A DNA stretch of 64,000 nucleotides, taken from Siphonodentalium dalli. Lineage: Eukaryota; Mollusca; Scaphopoda; Gadilida; Siphonodentaliidae. The stretch spans positions 149,793,819 through 149,857,818 of the forward strand of contig CP136064.1 in the NCBI GenBank assembly GCA_032622095.1, given 5' to 3'. Positions 37,000-47,380 of the stretch are shown one piece after another. How positions within the stretch are numbered: position 1 is the first letter of the stretch; each line of letters begins with the position of its first letter. The position numbers and the translations under genes were made by a program. The notes beneath the pieces were generated by a model that saw only the letters and a program-made list of their open reading frames with translations, did no database searches and had not been told where the DNA came from.

Positions 37000-39223
37000 G
37001 AACATACAATCTTAGCATACAAGGAAAGCAAAGCCACACATGAGATCCTGTCTGAATCTAAAGCATCACAAAATAAGGGGCGGTGCAGTCATGGTCCAAT
37101 TTCATTTCCACTATCATCACACATACCCACAAACTAGCACTGTGTGTATTGTTATCATCTGCTTGGATCTGTTCGGTGAGACGATTACTGGACGCCAACA
37201 GGCTTGTTCTTATGATCATGTTCAAGGAGCTTGGGTATATTATGCATTATGGTCTTCTACGCCTTAGCAGAAATGCATCCGTCAAATGCCATATACAGAA
37301 GTTGTCCGGGTACGTCAGTGCATTAGATGAGTATGTGAATTGATGAACCATATATTGAGAAGTGGCTGTTTGGGAAGATCACCAGGTGTACACGTTATTA
37401 TCCCCATTAGGTCAACAAAGCTGACAATACGCAGATAGATAGGTCCTTCTGAAAGCTAGTATACGCATCGACCGAATACCTTTAAAGTGTTTGCACAAGA
37501 TGACGCATATACCCCATATGTAGCATCTGAATTATACCATAAGCTATACCACGAATAAAGCTCGGTAAGAATTCCAAGCTTTCGAAACAAACACGTGAGC
37601 TGGACACCGGCATATGTATTGTTTGAAACATTCCGATTAGTGGCACACTCCTACAAATAAGAGTAGTGAACTGTTGTTGTGAGTGAGATTGATTAATCTG
37701 ACGAAGAGACGGAAACGAGTCTAGATAATACTGAATGTGGCAATTCAGAATAAGCTCAGGCACTGTTGTTTTGATTCTTGGAATTCATAATATGACTATT
37801 CGGCGCACCTATATATACGGTTACTGCCAGTATGAGCCCTTAGTGGAGAATAGATTTTGAAATGCCACATTGCGATTGTGGGTTTTCATCCTTCCAAAAG
37901 GCTACGACTTACATTGGAACTAATAGATGGCTTATATTATGTACCGTTTCGTTTATACAAATCAATATTATGACAAAAAGTTGAAATTAGTATGTGATAA
38001 TATCGGCTTCTTTTCAATTTCTGCCCGCCAGTTTGGCCGCCATATTGACTGTGAGTATCACTTGCCAAACCCTAATAAATTATTCATACATATCAACATG
38101 TAATGGTGGGTAGAAATCGCGAAACAATAACGCCCATCCTAAGAAAGTAAAGGAATGTAGGCGTGTTTTCAAATTTCGGTCGCCATTTTGGCTGCCATCT
38201 TCGATTTGGAAAACCATTTCTTGCATGAGATGTAATGTAATTACTTCACCTCGCTATTTCCAACTCAACTGTACGCATGGATGGAGTTGTCTCGACAATA
38301 ATGCCCAATGATGTGAATATGAGGGAATTTCGGTGATTTTTTTTAATCTGTCCGCCGTTGTGGGCGCCATTTTGGATTTGGGGGACTTTTATTTTGATAT
38401 GGTACAAGGAAAGTTCTTCGCCTAAGTGTTCCCAACTTACAATAGTAAGCAGGTGTGGAGTTGTCATGATAATAATGCTCACTGATGTTAAAATCAGCGA
38501 TTTTCGGTGATTTTTTATTTCTGGTGGCCATTTTGGCCGCCATCTTGGATTTGGGTAAATATTCCTCAACTCAGGTATAAGAGGAATCCTAGATCGAGTA
38601 TATCCTGCAAATATATATGCATGGGTGTTGTTATAATAGCAATAACATTCATTGATTCGAAACATAACATCGCGTTATGAACGGAGATTCGGCTTTGACC
38701 TATGATACCGGCATTTGGGAAAACGTGATATCGGACAAAAATATCCCGCAATGAATGCATATTATGGTCCCCATGTGTTCGCCAATGACTCCTCTATATG
38801 ATAAATGTATAACATGACGCAAAAATTCTAACATTTTCCCACAGAGACAAACGAAAGGTGGTAACATGTCAGAAAAATAGCATATTTTCACATTTCGGCG
38901 GCCATCTTGGCCGCCATATTGGATTCTGGTGTCGGATTTTTGGCTAATGTATGAGGGTTGCATATTAGCATAACGAATCGAGCGGAAAACAAGACCGCAT
39001 GTGCTATCATCTTTACTATAATGGCGATCAAAGAGATCTGGTGCATTAAAACAAAATGGCCGCCATGATGGACGCCATCTTGTCTGGAGTCTCTGCGGCC
39101 ACTTTTTTTTCTTGTTAACAAGTGAACAAAATTAGAGGAGACCTTAAGGAAGAAAATTAGTGGGGTGAAGTTAAGTCCTGGAGGGGGGGGGGGTGCAGAG
39201 GTCGACCAATATCTCCTGGACTA
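37000..39223 (-). repeat. Right arm of the 5-kb palindrome
   Basis: This is the inverse of the left arm. It contains the same GATGGC-type doublets in reverse (GGCGGCCATCTTGGCCGCC near 38,897-38,915, and others) and a G run at about 39,183-39,192. The sum of paired coordinates stays near 73,340-73,396 along the arms, showing that they are collinear with only small indels. Confidence 0.8.
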
Positions 39224-40000
39224 AAGCCATCCACTGATGATGAAGCTGGCTCGAATCCCAATAAACACAAATTTGTTATCCACACAGAGGGATTATTTGT
39301 GTATCTGGGCAAGTTTATCACTTGCTCTCTGAGGGTCACTGGTTTCTTTGTACAGTAGATTTCCCAGTGAAATCTGCATAGTCTTTCCTCCACCCTTAAT
39401 AAAGGAATATCATCCTGAAATAATATTAGTATTTTTATTCAATATACCAATATTAATACATATCTAAAATGTCCATTTTGCTGATATAATCTAATAATCA
39501 GCCGCTAATCTTATTTATATAATGATTAAAAATAATTCCAAAGCTATCGGAAGATGTTGTGTTGTAGAAGGTCACATGATTGTCACATGTAAACAGACGT
39601 ATAGTCACATGGGTCGATAACATGGTATAAACCCATTGACAATGCATAGATATGCAACGATAGCATATATAAAGTTTGCACATGCAAAGCGTTCATGAAT
39701 TCAATCTCAGCTTTTGAAGTTTGCCGCATTATGGAGATATTAACACTGTGGATGTTACTATAAAGCCATGCCTGTATTTTACGTTCTTTTAAAAGAAATC
39801 ACAGATGAAGACTTTGGAATATTATTATGTATATTCTACCACTACCATGCCACTACCAGTATGTATTAATAAACTATCGTATATTATTTCAGTTTTGCAG
39901 TTATCAACATGTGCTCGTGTTTCTCGTCTTTTCGTATCCGGAAAAGACCAATTTATCTCATATATATTTTGAAGACCTCTGTCTGTTTGTCTGTCTGTCT
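39224..40000. other. Flank of the palindrome without recognised genes
   Basis: A GGCTCGAATCCC at 39,248-39,259 resembles a Pol III B box but has no convincing A box. Otherwise the region is AT-rich without features. Confidence 0.4.
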
Positions 40001-40339
40001 GTTTGTCTTGTCTGTCTGTCCTTAATACAAATCTACGATTCTCGACCGATCGGGACGAAACTTGGTACGTGTGTGTAGTTTGACCAGGCGGTGGTCGTTG
40101 TCGTATTGGCGAGCCTGTGCGACGCCCGTGCAGCGCATGCGCAGACGAGATCTCGGAAACGGGTGGAGCTATCAACTTGAAATTTGGTATGTGAATGTAT
40201 CTTGCCCCGAGTACGAATTTTATCAGGTCGGTGAGCCCGTGCTTCGCGCATGAGCAGACGAGATCTCGGAAACGGGTGGAGCTATCAACTTGAAATTTGG
40301 TTTTTGAATAGCCCGGACAACGTCGGGCTCATCGGCTAG
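39985..40339 (+). mobile_element. Helitron-like 3' end with tandem sub-repeats
   Basis: A TGTC-rich microsatellite (39,985-40,020) is followed by two ~115-bp units that share GCAGACGAGATCTCGGAAAC and GGGTGGAGCTATCAACTTGA. The element ends with the hairpin AGCCCGGACAACGTCGGGCT at 40,310-40,329, then six bases and CTAG (40,336-40,339) before T. This hairpin-CTRR-T order is the hallmark of Helitron 3' termini. The 5' TC end and any Rep/helicase are not visible. Confidence 0.65.
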
Positions 40340-40659
40340 TATTATATATATTATATTCATATACAGATTGCATATATATGAAGACTTGCAAAGTTAAATA
40401 TAAAAGTGTTATAGACATTGATAATCTCAAAACATTCCACAGTTTCCAGATGTCCTTTAGTTGTGTGACATTAAAAGAGTGTTTAGTTTTAATTTCTCAT
40501 AACGCACTATAATAACAATAATTTGGTTTACTGTTGTGGGATTTAATAATTATATCAAGCCATTAACAATATGATATGATAAGTTTATTTTCATAGTTAT
40601 GAATCATGTATATATATTCGGAATATTGCATATCCAAATCAATCTCCCCCCTATAAAAA

Positions 40660-41180
40660 AAATCACCCTGGTAAAACAAATATAAACGATTGTATATTGT
40701 GCTTTACATGGGTTTACTGGGATAAACTGAGAATTCACCATGATAATACCAACTAAATGTGAGGCTTTATATTGATTCCACTTGGGTGTTTAAAAAACAT
40801 GCTGGTAAAACCAATATAAACCAGAGTAAATCATGCTTTACATTGGATTTACTGTGGTGGTGATTTGAGAATTCACCATGATAATACCAAAGTATTGTGG
40901 GGCTTGCATTGATTCTACAAGGGTGTTTCAAAAACACGCTGGTAAAACCAATGTAATTCTGTGTAAATCACAGTTTACATGGGTTTACTGGGTGAACTGA
41001 GAATTCACCATGATAATACCAAAAGTATTGTGGGGCTTACATTGATTCTACAAGGGTGTTTCAAAAACACACTGGTAAAACCAAATAAACTGGTGTAAAT
41101 CAGTCATGGGTTTACTGGGGTGAGCGAGAATTCACCATGATAATACCAAAGTAATGTTGGGCTTTCCGTCTACTGAAAAT
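40660..41180 (+). repeat. ~134-bp tandem repeat, about four copies
   Basis: Units begin at CTGGTAAAAC (about 40,669, 40,801, 40,939, 41,071). They include a GTTTACTGGG segment, the conserved GAGAATTCACCATGATAATA and a 'GATTCTACAAGGGTGTTTCA' segment. The copies are moderately diverged. It is non-coding. Confidence 0.82.
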
Positions 41181-41789
41181 ATTCCTGTAAATTCTGGTAA
41201 ATTGAGAATTTAATGTGGTATCATCAATTTAATTTGCAACATACCTTGGAAAATCCTAGGTTTCCTTCCAAACAATCTTGTTAAAGGCATACTCTGGTGA
41301 TACAAGACCTCAATTTGGTGTAACCGATGCCTATAGTAAAATAGTAAAATGAAAAGGATCACATATAAACCAAATAAATGCTGTGGTATTATAGTTGTCA
41401 GTGTAAACCAAACTGCCTGGCATACACCATACAGGCCAATGTGAATTGTCAATTTATAAAGAGCTATTACATAATTCAGCAGTCAGTTGTCGTTGTTGAT
41501 GTGTGTTTCCTTGCATATATAAAGATTCTTTACTCAATTGTATACTTTGTCACTTATCCTACATGCATATGTATTAATGCCCCATGGTTAGTTAATTCTC
41601 TGTTTAGCATTATTCATGGTCGTAAGAACAAATAGAGGTATTAAAATTTAAATTTTTAATTATTTTCTTGTGTAGGGGCGGTGTATTGGATCCCATGCTA
41701 CAATAAGCATGTTTTATCATGCTGCACTCATACCCTGCTTCCTTGCATAATTATGCATGTTGCCTCAGTATGGGCAGCCAAATTAACTC
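41181..41789. other. Stretch without recognised features
   Basis: This is AT-rich sequence with only short chance ORFs. No repeat was recognised. Confidence 0.45.
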
Positions 41790-42430
41790 CAAATATTTGG
41801 AGATATCTCTAATCATTTGAAGATATCTCTAAATATTTAGAGATATCTCTAATTCATTTGCAGAAATCTCTAAATCGATTTGCAGAGCTCTTCAAATCAT
41901 ACCTTAATTATTTAGGACATCAATCCATTTGAAGATATCTCTAAATGTTTAGAGATATCTGCAATTATTTAGAGATATCTTTAAATATTTGGAGATATCT
42001 CCAAATATTTAGAGATATCTCCAAATATTTGAAGATCTCTTCAAATCATTTAGAGATATCCACAAATGTAATTTAAGGAGAAGTAAATCTGATTTGTCGT
42101 ACTTATCCATAAATGAATTAGAGATCTCTTCAAATCATTTAGAGATATCCACAAATGCATTTAATGAGAAGTAAATCTGATTTGTCATACTTATCCATAA
42201 ATGAATTAGAGATATCTTCAATTCATTTAGAGATATCTCAAATTAATTTAGAGATATCTCAAATTAATTTAGAGATATCTCTAAATGATTTGGAGATACA
42301 TGTGTATCTCCAATTGCCCTTCTTTATTGTGGATAAGTACTCATTTGCGGAGAAGTGCAAACCATTTAGAGATATCTCGAAATATTTGGAGATATCTTTT
42401 AATATTTGGAGATATCTCTAAACATTTGGA
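41790..42430. repeat. Array of AGAGATATCTCT palindromic units
   Basis: About 25 units of TTTAGAGATATCTCTAAAT type, each self-complementary around GATATC, are spaced by 8-15 AT-rich bases. A ~95-bp segment with TAAATCTGATTTGTCATACT is duplicated at about 42,085 and 42,170. ORFs rich in LEIS residues are by-products of the repeat. Confidence 0.88.
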
Positions 42431-43660
42431 TACCTATAGCTATTATATTCCTAAATGAATCGAAGTCAATTAATACCTGACATATAGGCTCAAATAGGCA
42501 CCTTGTATGAAATTTATTTCAACATTCCATGATGCCTCCCTGCATGCGCAGAAGTGATATTGAAATTAAACTGCCTAAAATAGCAAAAGTTTCTGAACAG
42601 TTATTAAGGGAATTAAGAAGACTATTTGACAGTAAGCGATATAGTCACTAAATAAATGGAGAAAACCAATGTCAATGTAATTACTAATGTTGTGTCAGGC
42701 ATGACCTTTCCAACTGCTGAAAGTTTTATAACCAAACTTTGGACCATTGCAAGGTTGGGAGTACCACCACCCCCTCCCAACCCCACCGCCCTCTATACTG
42801 TCGTTACTCATGTCCCGAAAATTAAGTACCGGGGAAATTGATACAACAGTGAGAAAAAAAACCTTTTATTTGCTAACGACCACGTTGAATTTGTGTAGGG
42901 AAACTCGAGTCAGCATAAAAAAAAAAATCTGGCTGCTGATTGGTTGATTATCATTGAGGGAAATGGTTGATTATCATTGAGGGAAATATCCCTAATCGGG
43001 AACAGAAAATCATAGCCTACATAAATATGGCGATCATGTATGTTTAGATGTCCAGGAAGAGTCTGGTGGGGTCCAGAAGTTATGGAAGGTGTCTGGGTAT
43101 TTTTATGCTGGTGATTTTTGTGCAGTAAATGGGGTAGTTGCAAGATGAATTTTTTGCCGATACATCTGTGGCTATATCGTTAGCATTACTGGGGTGAATG
43201 GGCTAAATTTGTCCGATTCCCGAGTGATGGTAAAACGGTGAATATCTACAGTTCCCCTTGTCTCTATGATACTACCATTTTACGTGAAGCAGGCGCGTAT
43301 ATAGAAGCGGCGTATATGGGCAGCGCAAAAGGGGGGCTGACAGCGGAGCGCGTTACAGTGATAAAACATTACGACAACGACCCCATCAGCGTCATTGACA
43401 AACGCTTCTTGACTCATTTCAAGTTGTATAATTTTGGGGTCTAAATATATAGCCCCAGATGGGTCACATGATGACGTCGCCTCGCATCAAAATCTGCTGA
43501 AATCTCAGGGCAGATGATAGCTCAATTTTAGCTAAACAGATGAGTGGAACGGCTTGTGAATACGTAACCAGACAATCAATCGCAAAGGAAATGAAGGGGA
43601 AAATTTATTATTATAATATTTTAATTATAGATAATTGTGGTCATTTCAAATTTGAATTGT
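42431..43660. other. Non-repetitive stretch with a GC-richer patch
   Basis: It contains a direct duplication of GATTGGTTGATTATCATTGA at about 42,939-42,982. A GC-richer patch at about 43,270-43,510 has a TGATGACGTCGCC motif (CRE-like) at 43,470-43,482. I found no supported gene. Confidence 0.4.
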
Positions 43661-43895
43661 GGATATGTCGATTTAGAGATAATCTAATTCGATTTGGAGA
43701 TATCTCTAATTCATTTAGAGATATCTTCATATGAATTAGAGATATTTTCAAATCAAATTATGGAGAAGTACTTAATTACCGATATGTCCAATTGTGGATA
43801 TGTCGATTTAGAGATTATCTCCATATATTTAGAGATATCTCTAATTCATTTGGAGATATCTCCAATTATTTGGAGATATCTCCAATTATTAAGCA
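43661..43895. repeat. AGAGATATCTCT palindromic array, second block
   Basis: It has the same unit as 41,790-42,430, with about ten copies including ATTTAGAGATATCTCTAATT and TTTGGAGATATCTCCAATTA. It ends in a short ATT microsatellite at about 43,893-43,910. Confidence 0.85.
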
Positions 43896-44715
43896 TTATT
43901 ATTATTATTAGGATTAAGTATCATTGGGGTTGGGTCAAATTTTGTTATGGTGACCTGTGGTTCTGGCACACAGATCAGAGTTACATTGTAGACAATGGCT
44001 CTATGAGGTTATTTCGGCCAATTTGGCCGGTTACTTCATGTCTCAGTGTTTTTCATCTGACGTGTGTGTCGAATAAATGATTTGGAGGATTTATGTAAAT
44101 GTTAGCCCAAACTACATTTCCAAGTAACGATGGTTTTGTTGTTTATTTTGAGGAATAATACCGCGTCAGATGAATTCAGCCCAAATATGTTAACAGTTGT
44201 CGTGTAAAACATTCGGCAGTAGGTTAGCGTTATTTAGTATTTGTGGATGTCCTTTAACATGGAGAAAATAGACTACTGCGCTTGAACGAGCATGTGAATT
44301 TGTCGTTTTTAATGTATAGCAACTTGATAATCAATAACAGACGCATTCTCTGTCAAATATGGTCGCTCTATTTACGGTATTAATTGCGGAACTTTCTAAA
44401 GTAAACTACACGTAAACGGATACATACGGTAAATTATAAAAGGTGCCGGAATCGGCCTAATCGCCCCAGGGCCAACTCGCCCCAGTCGACATGTGTCAAT
44501 TCGGTACCTACTATAACATGTACCCGAGGATGAGTCTGGCTCGGAATAAAATATGTATACGGGTGTTATATAGCGTTTTGTCCGTTGTTTCTCTATGAAT
44601 ATTATTGAAATTTGGTGTATATGTCCGGGCTGGGACATGGAATACAACGACGTTTGAATTGTTTTTAAATTTACAAATTTGTTGATTTTATTCTTCTTTT
44701 TTTTCGTTCTGAAAA
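43896..44715. other. Stretch without recognised features
   Basis: I saw no gene or repeat. The minus-strand ORF at 44,396-44,647 has no motif. Confidence 0.4.
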
Positions 44716-45048
44716 CACACTATAAAGTGTATATAATATAATAACGAACACGAGACATACATAATTTATAAACTGTTAACAAATTTAAAGATATCAAATT
44801 CAATACATGACAAAGATGACTCAGTGGAGTTTATAAAGTGAACATAAAAACATTGAGGTAAGAATCTTTTTAAGGGATGCAACTTTATTTAATGATAATA
44901 AACACATAAATTAAAATAACAAACATGAGACATACATAATTTATAAACTGTTAACAAAAGATATCAAACTCAATACATGACAAAGATGACTCAGTGAAGT
45001 TTATAAAGTGAACATAAAAATATTAAGGTAAGAATCTTTTTAAGCATT
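44716..45048 (+). repeat. ~170-bp direct duplication
   Basis: GAGACATACATAATTTATAA through GAATCTTTTTAAG (about 44,752-44,874) recurs at about 44,926-45,042 with about 95% similarity. The intervening ~50 bp contains TTTAATGATAATAAACACAT. It is a recent local duplication and non-coding. Confidence 0.8.
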
Positions 45049-46420
45049 ACCAAACCGTTTAGCACAGCCCACAGTCAACTTCACTCATCCGATCATCACC
45101 AAACTTCATATTTATCTTGATATTGATCTATCAGATGAGAGCCATCAAATATTTTTTTAATTTCATAGGAAAAAATGGTCTGTATAATCACTGATTATAT
45201 ATGGCAATAATCTTTAATAAGATGTAGCACTATTTTATTTTATATTTACACGCAGTGCTGTTTTTATACAACAATTCTAACCCCCCTCCCCTAGATCATC
45301 ATGTGATCGACTATACATCGCGTGAGGACCTGGTTGAATTAAGGGGGGTTTCATGGATCACTTCTGTCCTCAAGCTAGATTATACTTATGCCATTTAATG
45401 GCATGTTGCTAACGTGGAGGGTTAGATATGCTTGAGAAACCACCACTCTTTAATTCATACCAAGTTCTCAGCTGTCATGAACCCATAGCCATGATATATG
45501 GTTTATTTTATGTATACTAGTAATATAGTTATTTTCAGTACCTTTATATACCAGTACTGTGTATAACAATGCATATAAATTAATCCATGTATACATGTAT
45601 ATTGATTCAACGGATTCAGTGGTTTTGTCCATCAGTCTATCAAATTTGCGGAGAAAACATGGCCACAAGCAGTACACCCTGCTAAATTTCGAATTTGAAT
45701 CAATTGGCGCACCCTGCAGCCAGCTTTTATTGGAGAACTTTTTCTCATGTGGATATTTTGGGTCACCGCTAGATGTGAGCCATATTTTGTTCTCAAACTG
45801 TCCTTGTGAAGACATCACTGCCAGCGGTGATCTTCAATTTTACTATTTTTATGGCTAAATAATTTGGTTGATCCTACAGACGACACCCCTTGTCCGATCG
45901 TCACCAGATTCCACAATGATCTTCTGGATAACCAGCGTGAGAGTAATCTAATTTTCCCGAATTTCGTTAAAAAACATTACCACAGGCAGCAATTTGGTAT
46001 CTTACTCTTTTATCCTCCTTTGCATGACTGAATTGTTTAGCAACTGTACAGACATATCCCTCATCTGATAGTCACCAAACTTCATATTGATCTTCGGGCT
46101 GACAACTAGATGGGAGCTATCGAATGCTTTGAATTTTTTTTGGAAAACATTGTCGCCAGCAGTCACCTTCTATTTTGGTTTTTATATACATGTATATCTC
46201 TTCATGCGGATAGCCAGTATTACGTAGGTACTTCAACTTTCCGCATTCCTGTCATCAGTTGAAATATAAAAATTTACCTGATACATGCACCCTTCAAATT
46301 TGTTTTCGTGGTATCTATTTTAATGACCCGCATGCTAATATTGATACAGATATATTTGTCAAACATTTCTTTGTACAATATACAGGTATTTAGTTTGTAA
46401 CTAAATCTAGAAATATATAA
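45049..46420 (+). repeat. Highly decayed ~160-bp-type repeats
   Basis: Phrases such as CCGATCATCACCAAACTTCAT (about 45,099), GATAGTCACCAAACTTCATA (about 46,067) and GGAAAACATTGTCGCCAGCA (about 46,141) recall the 1-2,173 array units. Units are spread and diverged, so only the general relation is supported. No gene was seen. Confidence 0.4.
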
Positions 46421-46423
46421 TAG

Positions 46424-46920
46424 TAGCTGGTGGACCCGACTTCGTCCGGGATGTTCCCCTCTGATTTTTGGAGAATTGCGCGATTTAACCTTGAATTGAC
46501 TATTTTAAAGGTGAAGGTCATGTCGGGGTCACGATTTGACCCGTCCAAAACACTCCCCAGACAAAAGTCACGACAAGTAATTAACCGTCGAAATCCGCCC
46601 GGCTTTACCCGATTTGACCTTGAATTGACAATTTTGAATGTCAAGATCAGGTCAGGGTCACGATTTGACCAACCGAAACACTCCTGGGACAAAAGTAACA
46701 GTAGGTATCAAATTTCGTTGAAATACTTCCGTTTTACCAGATTTGACCTTGAATTGATCTTTTTGAATGTCAAAGTCAGGTCGGGATCAACATTTGACCC
46801 GTCCAAAATACTCCCTGGAAATAATTACCCCTAGGTATCAAATTTCGTCAAATCTGTCAGGCAGTTTTCCCGGCCATAGCTAACAGACAAACAGACAGAC
46901 AAATGTCCAAAATATATATT
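46424..46920 (-). mobile_element. Helitron-like end (reverse) plus three ~140-bp units
   Basis: Read on the minus strand, the end shows the stem CCCGGACGAAGTCGGG (46,435-46,450) followed by a CAGCTAC terminus. Inside are three diverged ~140-bp tandem units, each with GATTTGACCTTGAATTGA and a GTCAGGTCGGGTCACGATTT-like stretch. It ends with a CAGACAAACAGACAGACAA tract at about 46,883-46,901. There is no coding sequence. Confidence 0.55.
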
Positions 46921-46921
46921 A

Positions 46922-47290
46922 GACTAGCTGATGTACTCGACTTCGTTCGGGCTAGTTAGGGATTTTTTGTGATCGCCTCCATCTGGACAGTACCCAGTAT
47001 ATACAGCGTCTGGCCAAACTATTGTTCAATTGGTCCAGAAACATGCCTATATCAGCACGTTCGAGAACATGGTCCCACGTGAAATTGGACCCGTCCATAT
47101 TGCTCCCGGGATCGAAGTAGTCCTACACACAAATTTTTAGTCGGATCGGTCAAGGTCCAGAAACATGCCTATGAGCGAGGTCAAGTTGACACGTTAAATA
47201 CCAAATTCGAGCAGTGTTAGAGTCTATAACACATACACACATGCATTCATGCATACATACAGACAGGTGTTTCAAAATGTATAATCGATA
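46922..47290 (-). mobile_element. Second Helitron-like end (reverse)
   Basis: CTAG (46,924-46,927) followed by CTGATGTACTCGACTTCGTT-CGGGC gives, on the minus strand, a GC stem, a short spacer and CTAG next to T. It directly abuts the preceding element. The body contains two 'GGTCCAGAAACATGCCTAT' repeats at about 47,033 and 47,154, and a CATACACACATGCATTCATG tract near its other side. Confidence 0.55.
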
Positions 47291-47380
47291 GCTACAACAA
47301 TTCTATGGTAGATAGTTCACGGCCGACCTGATGCATGCATCTTAGTTTTCTTGTGTCTCATGACGTAGAACAGAGCAGAG

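Larger units (their letters stand above)
34173..39223. mobile_element. 5.05-kb imperfect palindrome (giant foldback element)
   Basis: The ends TAGTCCAGGAGATATTGG (34,173) and CCAATATCTCCTGGACTA (ending 39,223) are exact inverses and are followed by long inverted arms. AAG flanks both ends (34,170-34,172 and 39,224-39,226), giving a 3-bp duplication. Alternatively the TA inside each end could be the target. The outer ~1.4 kb of the arms is about 95% identical by eye. The inner ~0.9 kb is only about 60-70% similar but still collinear, for example 36,225-36,265 with the inverse of about 37,100-37,145. The central ~0.4 kb is mostly unpaired. No recognisable transposase was seen. Confidence 0.85.

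Noticed and set aside
39236-39270. tRNA or tRNA-derived SINE
   Set aside because: Only a B-box-like GGCTCGAATCCC is present; no A box, cloverleaf arms or poly(A)/tail repeat could be found.
42155-42421. LEIS-rich ORF
   Set aside because: It is a translation of the AGAGATATCTCT palindrome array.
43238-43444. GC-richer 68-codon ORF with nearby CRE-like motif
   Set aside because: No recognisable domain, no splice context and no poly(A) signal; it is too short to support as a gene.
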